64,000 bases of DNA from Arthrobacter rhizosphaerae (GTDB lineage Bacteria > Actinomycetota > Actinomycetes > Actinomycetales > Micrococcaceae). Each line of letters opens with the position of its first letter. The first letter of the stretch is position 1. Location: assembly GCF_023062595.1 (NCBI RefSeq), contig NZ_JALLAN010000002.1, positions 1-64,000 on the forward strand, given 5' to 3'. Below are positions 1 through 8,102 of the stretch, in pieces. Below the pieces are notes generated by a model, which ran no database searches, was not told where the DNA came from, and saw only the letters and a program-made list of their open reading frames with translations. Both the position numbers and the translations under genes were made by a program.

Positions 1-35
1 AAGGGCCTTGGCTTCACAGATATCTGAACCAAAAA

Positions 36-71
36 GGACGGCCGCACCCTGGATCCAGGGTGCGGCCGTCC
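36..71. terminator. Perfect-hairpin bidirectional terminator
   Basis: An uninterrupted 18-bp inverted repeat (36-53 pairs with 54-71) is flanked by five A residues on the left and four T residues on the right, so it can act as an intrinsic terminator in both directions. It lies 18 bases beyond the stop of the minus-strand ABC operon and most likely ends that operon. Bases 1-35 hold no gene I can support. Confidence 0.85.
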
Positions 72-89
72 TTTTGCATAGCTTAACCG

Positions 90-1251
90 CTAGTGGGAGA
101 CTTCGGCCGGGAGCAGCCATGAACGCTCGGCTTCGAAGGCGACCGAAACGAACGTTCCGGCAGCCATAATGTCGCCGGGAAGCGGATCGTAAACCATGGC
201 GGTCATGTTGCCGGCTTCTGTTTCCACGTCGTACTCAATCCATGCTCCGTAGAAAACTGAACTGAGGATCCGCCCGGTCCGGCCAACAACCTCGAGGCCC
301 TCGCCAGGGAGCTTTCGCACTGAAACGGACTCGGGCCGCACCAGCAACACCACGGAAGAATCCGGGGTGATGCCCGAATGTGCCGGAACAACCTGGTCAA
401 CGCCGAGGACGCTGACCCGTGCCGTGGCTGTCCCGCCGGTACCGTGCGCAGTGAAACCAGCGACGTCGAGGAAGTTGGCCTGTCCGATGAAATCCGCCAC
501 GAAGACCGACGCCGGCCGCCGGTAGACCTCCTCGGGGGGGTGCGAGCTGTTCGATTTTGCCGTGCCGCATGACCACGATCCGGTCCGAGAGACTCATGGC
601 CTCGTCCTGGTCGTGGGTGACGTACACACTGGTGATGCCGAGCTTCTGCTGGAGGCGGCGGATTTCGGTACGCATCTGGACGCGAAGCTTGGCGTCCAGG
701 TTGGAGAGCGGTTCATCGAAGAGCAGGACCTTTGGCTTCATGACCAGTGCCCTGGCCAAGGCCACACGCTGTTGCTGACCACCCGAGAGCTGGTTCGGCG
801 ACCGGTCCGCGAATGCCAGAAGACTCATTGATGTCAGGGCGAAGTTGACCTCCTGCTCGATCTGCTTCTTGCCCATCTTCAGGAGTTTCAAGCCATAGGC
901 CACGTTGTCGTACACCGACATGTGCGGGAAAAGGGCGTAGGACTGGAAGACCATGGCCATCGGGCGCTTATCCGGCGTCAACCCGATCATGTCCTCGCCG
1001 TCCAGTGTGAGTTCACCGGCGGTCGGGTTTTCGAACCCCGCAATCATCCGCAGGGTGGTCGTTTTGCCGCACCCGGACGGTCCGAGGAGGGTGAGGAACT
1101 CCCCTGACTTGATCTGCAGGTTGATATTGTCGACGGCGAGTGGTCCGTTGCCACCACCGTAAGACTTGCTGATCCCGGTCAGTTGGAGCGAGCCGGCCTC
1201 GCCGGTGTTGGTGTTGGGGCTGGACTTCGTTTCAAGTGTTGTATTCGTCAT
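90..1251 (-). pseudogene. ABC importer ATP-binding protein, frameshifted
   Basis: This is the ATPase of the importer encoded just upstream. The first part has Walker A (GPSGCGKTT), the signature LSGGQQQR, Walker B (VLLFDEP) and the switch His in VTHDQDE. The C-terminal part holds a TOBE-like domain (VVLLVRPESV). The two parts are in different frames. The break is a run of seven G (C on the coding strand) at 534-540; with six, the coding reads [10 protein letters not shown] and joins the halves into one 386-residue protein of normal family length. The start is ATG at 1251, 35 bases after the permease gene. The run could be a true mutation, a slippery or phase-variable tract, or a sequencing error. 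The predicted product as given loses the TOBE region. Confidence 0.85.
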
Positions 1252-1286
1252 AGTGTCCTCGTGGAAGTGTGTGTGAAGCAGCCGGT

Positions 1287-3029
1287 CTAGCGGGTTCGGG
1301 TTTTGGGACGAGGGTCCCGGACCAGGAGATTCATCAGACCGATCACCGAAAGCACGATGACGATCAGAATGGTGCAATAGGCGAAAGCGTTGCCGAAGCG
1401 GCCCGCATCCACTTCAGACAGGATCTGCGAAGTCATGATTTTGGTCTGGGGAGTTGTGATGAAAATGATGGGGGAGAGCGTGGTCATGGCCCGGGCAAAC
1501 GCGTAGGTCAGGCCCGAAAGCAGCGCCGGCCGGATCAGCGGAAGCGTGATGGTGCGGAACGTTGTGATGCCGGAGGCGCCCAGGGAGGTGGAGGCCTCAT
1601 CGATCGCCGGATCAATCTGTTGTAACGCCGCCACGCCGGAGCGCTGCCCGGAGGGCATGGAACGGATCACATAGACCATAACGATGGCCATGGCGCCGCC
1701 GAGGATGGCTCCACCCCCTGCCAAGGCTGGCAGGAGCTGGATGTTCCCGATGATGAATGGTTTGTTGAAGGCCAGGGCGTATCCGATGCCCAGCACGGTT
1801 CCGGGAACGGCAAGCCCCAGCATGCCCATAAAGTCCAGCACACCGCGTCCGCGCTTGACCTTCCGGACGATCAGCCAGGCGAGGATCATACCCAGAACGC
1901 CGGCAATGGGCGTGGCGATCAACGCGAGGATGGTGGTGGTGAACATAGCGTCAGAACCAATTCCAGCCAGGACGTACTGATAGTTCGCCAGGGTGAAGCT
2001 GTTGTTGACGCCCAGGATCTTCGTGAAGGCGCCTATAAAGACAGTGACGTAGATGGTCACGATGAGGGCTGCAATCAGGAGCACGATGGTGAGGAGGGGA
2101 ATGCGTCCCAGAGGCGAAGAAATCAGGTTGACCCGGCCGGAGGGCTTGCCCGTAACGGACACGACGCTCTTGCGCTCGGCCCAGTAGCGCTGAACGAGGA
2201 ACACGAGCAGCCCTGGCAGCAGGAGCACCAGGGAGTACGCTGCGCCACCTGCCACGTTGTATTCGCCGGTGATGGCGATGTAGGCGCGGGTTGAAAGGAC
2301 AGTGAAGTCGCCGCCGATCACCAGCGGGTTGGCAAGGTCTGCGATCGCCTCGACGAACAGCAGCAGGAAGCAGCTGGCAAAGCCGGGGATCAGCATGGGG
2401 ATGGTCACGCTGCGGAAGATCTTCCATTTGCTCGCGCCGAGGTTTGACGCTGCCTCATCCATCGCCGGGTCCAGGCTGCGCAGCATTCCGAGCAGGTTCA
2501 TGTACGCCACCGGAAAGAACGACAGGCCCAGCACCACCGTCAGCCCGGTCAGGCCATAGATGTTGTAGTCCAGGCCGAGCAGCTTGTTGCTGATCAGGCC
2601 GCTGCGTCCGAAGAGGCTGATGACAGCGGTTGCCACGGCGAACGGTGGCGAGACGATCGGAAGGAGCGCGATCAGGTGCAGGATGCGCTTCCCACGGAAC
2701 TCCAGCCGGGCCTGCGCGTACGCAAAAGCGAACCCGATGCACGTGCCGACGGCGCCGACTACAAGGCCCAGGGCCACCGTGTTGAGCAGGACGCCGCGGT
2801 TGGTGGCGGAGGTGAGGATCTGGCCGAGGGTGTCCCGGCCTTCCGGGCTGAAGGACTGTGTGAGGATCCGGATCAGCGGATAGCCGATCAGGAGAAGGAG
2901 AATGCCTACCACCAAGGCGATAACGAGCTTGGTGACGGTGTCGAGTTTACTGAATTTGGCGCCCGCACGTTTGGCGGGAAGAGGGGGAGCGGCCGGCGCT
3001 GTTGCCGGTTGCAGGGTGTCAATACTCAT
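1287..3029 (-). CDS. ABC importer permease, fused double-domain (FbpB-like)
   Basis: This 580-residue inner-membrane permease carries two binding-protein-dependent transport modules in one chain, as in FbpB/AfuB iron and sugar-phosphate importers. An N-terminal Pro/Ala-rich cytosolic tail leads into about 12 hydrophobic segments. EAA-type loops that dock the ATPase are visible in each half ([18 protein letters not shown] and [18 protein letters not shown]). I chose ATG 3029 because GGAGCT lies just upstream; the open frame extends to 3134 without a better start. It is the second gene of the operon, 70 bases after the binding protein and 35 before the ATPase. The family is clear; the substrate cannot be read from the sequence. 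Confidence 0.92.
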   Translation of the reverse strand: MSIDTLQPATAPAAPPLPAKRAGAKFSKLDTVTKLVIALVVGILLLLIGYPLIRILTQSFSPEGRDTLGQILTSATNRGVLLNTVALGLVVGAVGTCIGFAFAYAQARLEFRGKRILHLIALLPIVSPPFAVATAVISLFGRSGLISNKLLGLDYNIYGLTGLTVVLGLSFFPVAYMNLLGMLRSLDPAMDEAASNLGASKWKIFRSVTIPMLIPGFASCFLLLFVEAIADLANPLVIGGDFTVLSTRAYIAITGEYNVAGGAAYSLVLLLPGLLVFLVQRYWAERKSVVSVTGKPSGRVNLISSPLGRIPLLTIVLLIAALIVTIYVTVFIGAFTKILGVNNSFTLANYQYVLAGIGSDAMFTTTILALIATPIAGVLGMILAWLIVRKVKRGRGVLDFMGMLGLAVPGTVLGIGYALAFNKPFIIGNIQLLPALAGGGAILGGAMAIVMVYVIRSMPSGQRSGVAALQQIDPAIDEASTSLGASGITTFRTITLPLIRPALLSGLTYAFARAMTTLSPIIFITTPQTKIMTSQILSEVDAGRFGNAFAYCTILIVIVLSVIGLMNLLVRDPRPKTRTR

Positions 3030-3099
3030 GGGAGCTCCTGGCTCGGGCGGCCCGGGGTGCACGGGCCGCCCGCCTTGATGGATCGGATGGTGGGAGTTT

Positions 3100-4161
3100 C
3101 TACTCCTTGGGCTGCGGCGCGATCTCCGCGTCAAACCGTTTGGTGAGCTTCGACTTCTCGGCCGCGGCCAGAGTGAAGTCGTAGTCCACCAGCTTGACCT
3201 CGTCGAGGTCTACCATCCGGTCGTCGTGCTTGGCGTCAGGGTTGGTAAGAATCTGGTACGAGCCCACTGTCGGGCCCAGGTCCTGAGCCTCGGCTGTCAG
3301 CGCCCAGTCCACATAGGCCTTAGCGGCGGCCGGGTTCTTCGAGTTTTTCACCACACCGACACCGCCCACTTCGTAGCCTGTGCCTTCCTTGGGAAAGGAC
3401 ACCTGCAGGTCCGTCATGCCGGCTTCCTTGTACTTGACGCAGTCGTGGGAGAACACCAGTCCGACGGCGACCTCGCCACGTCCCGCTGTCTGGCCAGGCG
3501 CCGTCCCGCTCTTGGAATACTGCAGGACGTTGTTGTGCATCTTGCGCATGTAGTCGAGCCCGGCGTCCTCGTTTCCGTTGTTCAGCGTGACCTGGGTCCA
3601 GAGTGTGGTGAACGCTGTGCCTGAGGTGGACGGGTGGGCTGTGGAGACCTGGCCCTTGAGTTTGTTGTCGAGGATGTCGTTCCAAGAGGTGGGGACACCG
3701 ACTCCCAGCTTTTCCAGGCCTGCCTTGTTGGAGCAGAATCCAAGTGCTCCTACATAAACGCCTGCCCAGTAACCCTCGGCGTCCTTGTACTTGTCTGGAA
3801 TTACGGAGGCATTCGGGGACTCATACTGCTCCAGCAGGCCCGCCTTCTTTGCCGCACCGTAGCCGTCGGCAGGGCCGCCGTGCCATACGTCGAATTCCGG
3901 CGAGTCCTTGCCTGCGTTGAGTCTGGCCACCGTCTCCCCTGAGGAGAGCCGCACGAAACTCGTCTTGACGCCTGTCTTTTCGGTGAAAGCCTCGGTCATG
4001 GCCTGGCACCAGTCTTCCATCGCGCCGCACGCGACGGTCAGGTTTCCGCTGAGCTCGCCGCCCGCTGCCGCGGCCTTGGGGCTTGTGTCGACGACGCAGC
4101 CGGTCAGGGCCAGCGACGCAGAGGCCACGACGGCGAAGGAGAGCGCGATTTTGCGCTTCAT
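3100..4161 (-). CDS. ABC importer substrate-binding lipoprotein (FbpA/AfuA-like)
   Basis: This 353-residue extracellular binding protein has a lipoprotein signal peptide with lipobox LTGC (Cys22). The mature part is a type-2 periplasmic-binding fold: LTVACGAMEDWC, then EFDVWHGGPADGYGAAKKAGLL and STAHPSTSGTAF. The closest families I recognise are the Fe3+ binding proteins and AfuA, which binds hexose phosphates; the linked sensor kinase makes a nutrient-phosphate role plausible, but that is inference. Start ATG 4161 follows GAAAGG with normal spacing. It is the first gene of the importer operon and is preceded by a palindrome-rich promoter region. Confidence 0.9.
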   Translation of the reverse strand: MKRKIALSFAVVASASLALTGCVVDTSPKAAAAGGELSGNLTVACGAMEDWCQAMTEAFTEKTGVKTSFVRLSSGETVARLNAGKDSPEFDVWHGGPADGYGAAKKAGLLEQYESPNASVIPDKYKDAEGYWAGVYVGALGFCSNKAGLEKLGVGVPTSWNDILDNKLKGQVSTAHPSTSGTAFTTLWTQVTLNNGNEDAGLDYMRKMHNNVLQYSKSGTAPGQTAGRGEVAVGLVFSHDCVKYKEAGMTDLQVSFPKEGTGYEVGGVGVVKNSKNPAAAKAYVDWALTAEAQDLGPTVGSYQILTNPDAKHDDRMVDLDEVKLVDYDFTLAAAEKSKLTKRFDAEIAPQPKE

Positions 4162-4177
4162 GTCATACCTTTCGTAG

Positions 4178-4224
4178 GTGAAGCAACGTTGCTTCACGAC
4201 GTCGGAGCTAACCGCTAAGCGGTT
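4178..4224 (-). promoter_or_regulatory. Two palindromes in the leader of the importer operon
   Basis: A perfect 20-bp palindrome (4178-4197, half GTGAAGCAAC) lies 16 bases upstream of the binding-protein start. A second inverted repeat, AACCGC-TAA-GCGGTT, lies at 4210-4224. Both are close enough to the start to be a repressor operator or an mRNA structure covering the ribosome site. The regulator is unknown. Confidence 0.5.
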
Positions 4225-4277
4225 CCTTCCGTGTCGATGTCAAAACCTTAGGCAGCGTCATGGGGCCTTGGAGTGTC

Positions 4278-4310
4278 GTGACGGTCACACATGGTCACAG
4301 CTCTGTGACC
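4278..4310 (-). promoter_or_regulatory. Tandem GGTCACA sites, candidate response-regulator box
   Basis: GGTCACA occurs at 4283-4289 and again exactly 10 bp later at 4293-4299; the second copy also forms the perfect palindrome GGTCACAG-CT-CTGTGACC (4293-4310). Direct repeats one helical turn apart are the usual binding layout of OmpR/PhoB-type regulators. The site lies between the OmpR-type regulator gene (ends 4350) and the importer start (4161), so that regulator is the obvious candidate. Confidence 0.5.
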
Positions 4311-4349
4311 TTCAGAATTCCGTCCATAAGGGCAGGTTGTGGCATAGCT

Positions 4350-5039
4350 TCATTCATTGAAGGGGATCAGCTGATAGCCGTCGCCGCGGACCGCCTTGAT
4401 GGAGCGCGGATAGCCCTCAGCCGCGAGCCGGTGCCGCAGCCGGTAGATGGCGGTCTTCAACATTTGGCGCCCGCCTGGACCTTCGGTCTGCCGCCAGCCA
4501 GCCAAGAGCAGCTCGTCGAAGGGGACGGTGCGTCCGGTGTTTTGGACGAGCCTGGTTAACAACCTCAGTTCCGTGGAGGACAGGTTCAGGTAGCGGCCGT
4601 GAACGCTGGCCCTGTCCGCTTCCAGCCGCAGCGGGCCGTGATGGAGCACGGCTTCAGCGGCTCGGGGCCGTGTCCTGCGGACAATTGCCTCGGCGCGCAG
4701 GGCCAGCTCCCGGGGATGGAACGGTTTAGTAACGTAGTCGTCGGCCCCGGACTCCAGCCCCGAGACCCGGTCAGAGCTCTCGCCTCGTGCCGTCAGCAGG
4801 ATAATCGGGACTTCGCTGACCTCGCGGATCCGGCGGCACAGGGCCAAGCCAGAGGAGTGCGGCAACATGACGTCGAGAACCAAGAGGTCCAAAGCTTTTT
4901 CCCTGAAGAGGTTCCAGCCGGTCTCCGCATCCCTGGCTGTCACTGTGGTGAAGCCCTGGGTCTCCAACGCAAAGGTGACGATGTCCAGCATCTGGGGTTC
5001 GTCGTCGACCACCAGGGCCGTCAGAAGAGGGGCGCTCAA
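4350..5039 (-). CDS. OmpR/PhoB-type response regulator
   Basis: This 229-residue regulator has an N-terminal receiver domain with acidic pocket D12/D13, phosphoacceptor D56 (LVLDVMLP), T83 and K105 (VTKPF), followed by a C-terminal winged-helix DNA-binding domain (LSSTELRLLTRLVQ). All key receiver residues are present. The start is TTG at 5039, overlapping the kinase stop in TTGA and preceded by GGAGG at good spacing. It is co-transcribed with the upstream kinase and followed by the importer operon, which carries tandem half sites suited to this regulator class, so control of the importer is the likely job. Confidence 0.9.
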   Translation of the reverse strand: MSAPLLTALVVDDEPQMLDIVTFALETQGFTTVTARDAETGWNLFREKALDLLVLDVMLPHSSGLALCRRIREVSEVPIILLTARGESSDRVSGLESGADDYVTKPFHPRELALRAEAIVRRTRPRAAEAVLHHGPLRLEADRASVHGRYLNLSSTELRLLTRLVQNTGRTVPFDELLLAGWRQTEGPGGRQMLKTAIYRLRHRLAAEGYPRSIKAVRGDGYQLIPFNE

Positions 5040-6025
5040 GGGGAAACCTCCAGCCGTACTGCTGTGGGGCCCGCCGGGTGGCTCTCACCGTTCGGCAGGC
5101 TGAACATCATGGTGGTGCCGCGCTGGGGGGTCGAGTCAACAAACACTCCACCGCCGTGCATCTGGACGATCTGCCTGGTGATGACGAGGCCAAGGCCTGT
5201 GCCGTCCCGTAAAGGCTTCCCGCTCGAAAAGCGCTCGAAAAGCTGTTGGCGCTCGGCCGGGGACATGCCTGCACCGTCGTCGCTGACTGAGACGAGGATC
5301 TGCTGGTCGGTGTCGATGATCCGGACTGTTACCAGGGTTGCGTCGTGGGCGTGGATCACCGCGTTGTTGATGAGGTTCGTCAGTGCCTGGCGCATAAGTT
5401 CGGCATCTGCCCAGGCCCGCGGCGGTGCCCCCGGGCAGTCCAGCGCTATTGCCAACGTGTGGAGGAGGCGCAGTTCGGAGATGACCTTGGTGGCCAGGGA
5501 CCTGAAATTCACTCGCTGAAGGTGCAGTTCGAACATGCCGGCATCGATCCGGGCTTGGATCAGCAGGTCCTCCGCCAGGCTGATCACGGAGTGGCAGTTG
5601 CTGCTTATGGTCCTGATGAAGCGTTCCTGGCTCGGCGTCAAGGGTCCGGGTGTCCCCTCGGCCAATAAATCGGACGCGCCCTTCATCAGAGCCAACGGAG
5701 TCCGGATCTCGTGGCTGACCACGGAGATCTGGTCCGCGTTGCGTTGGGCTGTGGCGCGGAGCCGCTGGATGTCTGCCCTGTCAGCCAGCCACGATCTGGC
5801 AAGCAGGAAAAGCCAGAGACCCGTTGCTGCCGCAACGGCTGCAAGGATGACAGTGGCTTCATCACCCGAAGAATCGGCTGCGAGCCCGGCAAGAACCAGG
5901 GCGCCCGACCATGTCAGGATCAGCCCGCTGGCACCGAGCTTGTAGGGGCGCAGCAATGAGGTTCTCCATACGGGAACCAACGCCGCCAGGCCGCTCGCCC
6001 CCACGAAGTACCACAATGTATTCAC
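5036..6025 (-). CDS. Membrane sensor histidine kinase
   Basis: This 329-residue kinase has about three hydrophobic segments (roughly residues 1-20, 33-50 and 58-76) with very short loops, so it has no sizeable external sensor domain. A HisKA helix with phospho-His105 in SHEIRTPL follows, then a catalytic ATPase domain with N box (LTNLINNAV), G1 (DDGAGM) and G2 (GTGLGLVI). The start is GTG at 6025; the ribosome site is weak. The gene overlaps its regulator by four bases. The lack of an input domain suggests that it senses through the membrane, possibly through the neighbouring importer. Confidence 0.88.
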   Translation of the reverse strand: MNTLWYFVGASGLAALVPVWRTSLLRPYKLGASGLILTWSGALVLAGLAADSSGDEATVILAAVAAATGLWLFLLARSWLADRADIQRLRATAQRNADQISVVSHEIRTPLALMKGASDLLAEGTPGPLTPSQERFIRTISSNCHSVISLAEDLLIQARIDAGMFELHLQRVNFRSLATKVISELRLLHTLAIALDCPGAPPRAWADAELMRQALTNLINNAVIHAHDATLVTVRIIDTDQQILVSVSDDGAGMSPAERQQLFERFSSGKPLRDGTGLGLVITRQIVQMHGGGVFVDSTPQRGTTMMFSLPNGESHPAGPTAVRLEVSP

Positions 6026-6087
6026 CGAACAACTCTAACGAGGAGAACAACCCCAACATCAGAGTCTTGGCGAAGCGCGGCGTCGCA

Positions 6088-6738
6088 TTACCAGCCGCGG
6101 GAGCGCCACTCCTCCAGGTGCGGACGTTCGGCGCCCAGGGTAGTGGGCTTGCCGTGGCCCGGGTGGACCACGGTATCGTCCGGGTACACGGCAAACAGCC
6201 GCTCTGTGACGTCAGTGATCAGTTGCTTGAACCGCTCAGGATCCTTCTGGGTGTTGCCGACTCCGCCCGGGAAAAGAGAATCGCCCGAGAAGATGTGAGC
6301 CGGACCTGCCGGGTCCTCATAGACCAGCGCCACCGAGCCCGGGGTGTGCCCGCGCAGGTGCACGGCCGTCACGTCGAAGCCGTCGAAGTTGCCGACGTCC
6401 CCATGGTCCAGCAGCACATCCACGGGCACGGGCAGTTCCGGAGCATCGTCGGTGCCTGCTGCCGTCATGGCTCCGGTGGTTTTCACGAGCTCCGGAAGCG
6501 CCCGCACATGATCCCAGTGTTGGTGGGTGGTGGCGATCAGTGTCAGTTTGGGCGCTGCAGCAGTATCGGCCGCCGCATCAGAGAGCAGTTCCAGGATCGC
6601 CGGCAAATCATCTGCCGCATCGATCAGCAGTTGAGCACCGGACTCCTTGGCGGTGAGCAGATACACGTTGTTGTCCATCTCGCTGACGGAAATGCGCCGG
6701 ATGGTGATGTCCCGGAGTGAGTGAATGAGCGTGTCCAT
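6088..6738 (-). CDS. MBL-fold metallohydrolase (glyoxalase II-like)
   Basis: This 216-residue hydrolase has the metallo-beta-lactamase zinc motif HQHWDH (residues 72-77), with a later zinc His in RGHTPGSVAL, a bridging Asp in SGDSLF and a final HPGHG. This is the family signature of hydroxyacylglutathione hydrolase-like enzymes, and all metal ligands appear intact. The true substrate is not readable. The ATG at 6738 sits only three bases after the stop of the upstream aldo/keto reductase, so the two form an operon, consistent with reactive-carbonyl detoxification. Confidence 0.88.
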   Translation of the reverse strand: MDTLIHSLRDITIRRISVSEMDNNVYLLTAKESGAQLLIDAADDLPAILELLSDAAADTAAAPKLTLIATTHQHWDHVRALPELVKTTGAMTAAGTDDAPELPVPVDVLLDHGDVGNFDGFDVTAVHLRGHTPGSVALVYEDPAGPAHIFSGDSLFPGGVGNTQKDPERFKQLITDVTERLFAVYPDDTVVHPGHGKPTTLGAERPHLEEWRSRGW

Positions 6739-6741
6739 GCG

Positions 6742-7737
6742 TTATTCGCGTCCCTGTGAGACCCAGTTGGGGTCAGCAGACCGGGAGCCGACGACGGCGT
6801 CCGCAGCGGCGTCGAGCGTCTCCAGTTGTGATGGGGTGAAGTCGAGCGAAAGCGCTCCCAGGTTCTCGTCGATCCGGTGCGCCTTCCGGGTACCGGGGAT
6901 CGGCACGACAGGCAGGCCCAGACGCTGGCCGTGGGCGAACAGCCAGGCGAGGGCAACCTGGGCGGCAGTTGCGCCGAGCTCCTCAGCAACAGCCTGCACT
7001 GCCGCCACCACCCCTTGGTTAGCTTCAGCTGCGACTTCGGCAAAACGGGGGATCTTGCGGCGGAAGTCAGTCTCGGACAGCTGGGTGGCGTCCACGGTTC
7101 CGGTCAGGAATCCACGGCCCAGGGGCGAGTAGGGGACGAAGCCCACACCAAGTTCGGCGGCGGCTGGAACCACGTTCTTTTCCACGTCACGGCTCCAGAT
7201 GGACCATTCACTCTGGACTGCCGCGATGGGATGGATGTTGTTGGCTTCCCTCAACTCGGCGGCGGTCACCTCAGACAGGCCGAGGTGCAGGACTTTACCC
7301 TCGCGCACCAGCTCTGCCATGGCCTCAACGGTTTCCGCAATCGGAACGTTGAGGTCGCGGCGGTGCATGTAGTAGAGGTCGATGGTGTCCGTGCCCAGGC
7401 GGCGCAGACTGTTTTCCACTGCTTGCCTGACATAAGCGGTGTCCCCTCGGACACCTGAGTAGCCGCCGGCCGGGTTTCCGACGATGCCGAATTTGGTGGC
7501 AAGCTGGACTTCACCCCGCCGCTCAGCCAGCAGTTGCGCGATCAGTTCCTCGTTGCTGCCGCTGCCGTAGACATCCGCGGTGTCAATGAAGCTGACTCCC
7601 GCATCCACAGCGTGATGAAGGGTACGCAGGGCATCGCCTTGATCTACCCCTCCGTAAACCGGCGTCAGCGCCATCCCGCCAAATCCCAAGGGGCTGACCT
7701 TGAGGCCGTCTCCCAGGTCTACTGATGCTGCAGTCAT
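6742..7737 (-). CDS. Aldo/keto reductase
   Basis: This 331-residue NADPH-dependent oxidoreductase has the AKR TIM-barrel motifs: GGMALTPVYG near the start, Asp and Tyr in DTADVYGSGSNEE, Lys in ATKFG, and His in YYMHRRD. The cofactor-binding end reads VPIPGTRKAHRIDENLGAL. It resembles the AKR13 and YajO-like group that acts on aldehydes and ketones. The open frame runs on to 7962, but ATG 7737 has GGAG eight bases upstream and begins exactly at the family N terminus (LGDGLKVSPLGFG). It is the first gene of a pair with the downstream hydrolase. Confidence 0.9.
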   Translation of the reverse strand: MTAASVDLGDGLKVSPLGFGGMALTPVYGGVDQGDALRTLHHAVDAGVSFIDTADVYGSGSNEELIAQLLAERRGEVQLATKFGIVGNPAGGYSGVRGDTAYVRQAVENSLRRLGTDTIDLYYMHRRDLNVPIAETVEAMAELVREGKVLHLGLSEVTAAELREANNIHPIAAVQSEWSIWSRDVEKNVVPAAAELGVGFVPYSPLGRGFLTGTVDATQLSETDFRRKIPRFAEVAAEANQGVVAAVQAVAEELGATAAQVALAWLFAHGQRLGLPVVPIPGTRKAHRIDENLGALSLDFTPSQLETLDAAADAVVGSRSADPNWVSQGRE

Positions 7738-8003
7738 AGGTCGCTCCGTTTCGTTGCTATGAAGTGGTGTCCCAGCCAAGAACCCCACCGCCGTCCGAGG
7801 TATTCCTGTGCCACGAACCGCGATGGCCATCCTGCTCGCCGAAATAGCCGAATGTCGCTCCCTAAAGGCGTTAATTCGGCGAGTGAGGTTACCGAGGTCC
7901 TGACGGACTCCCGTTAGTTCGTGCTTGCAGCAGTGTGCCGCGAGCACTTGGAACCCAACCACAAGTAGCTGTCCATTCGGTATTCGTCAATGGTTATTCC
8001 ATT

Positions 8004-8019
8004 ATCGAAACGCTTCGAT
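8004..8019. promoter_or_regulatory. LacI-like operator upstream of GH74 gene
   Basis: ATCGAAACGCTTCGAT is an inverted repeat with a central CG, the usual layout of LacI-family operators. It lies 84 bases before the GH74 start, where a sugar-responsive repressor would block transcription. The 365-base gap from 7738 to 8102 otherwise holds an in-frame extension of the aldo/keto reductase frame that I do not believe is translated, and no other gene I can support. Confidence 0.5.
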
Positions 8020-8102
8020 TATTCTGGTGACGCACGCCATGTCGCACCTGCAGCAACTGTAGCGGCGCCAGTGCCCGGAACAACCACAAAGGAGTGTACG
8101 AG

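Noticed and set aside
7738..7962. N-terminal extension of the first aldo/keto reductase
   Set aside because: The family N terminus begins at 7737 with a good ribosome site; the upstream residues have no homology pattern.
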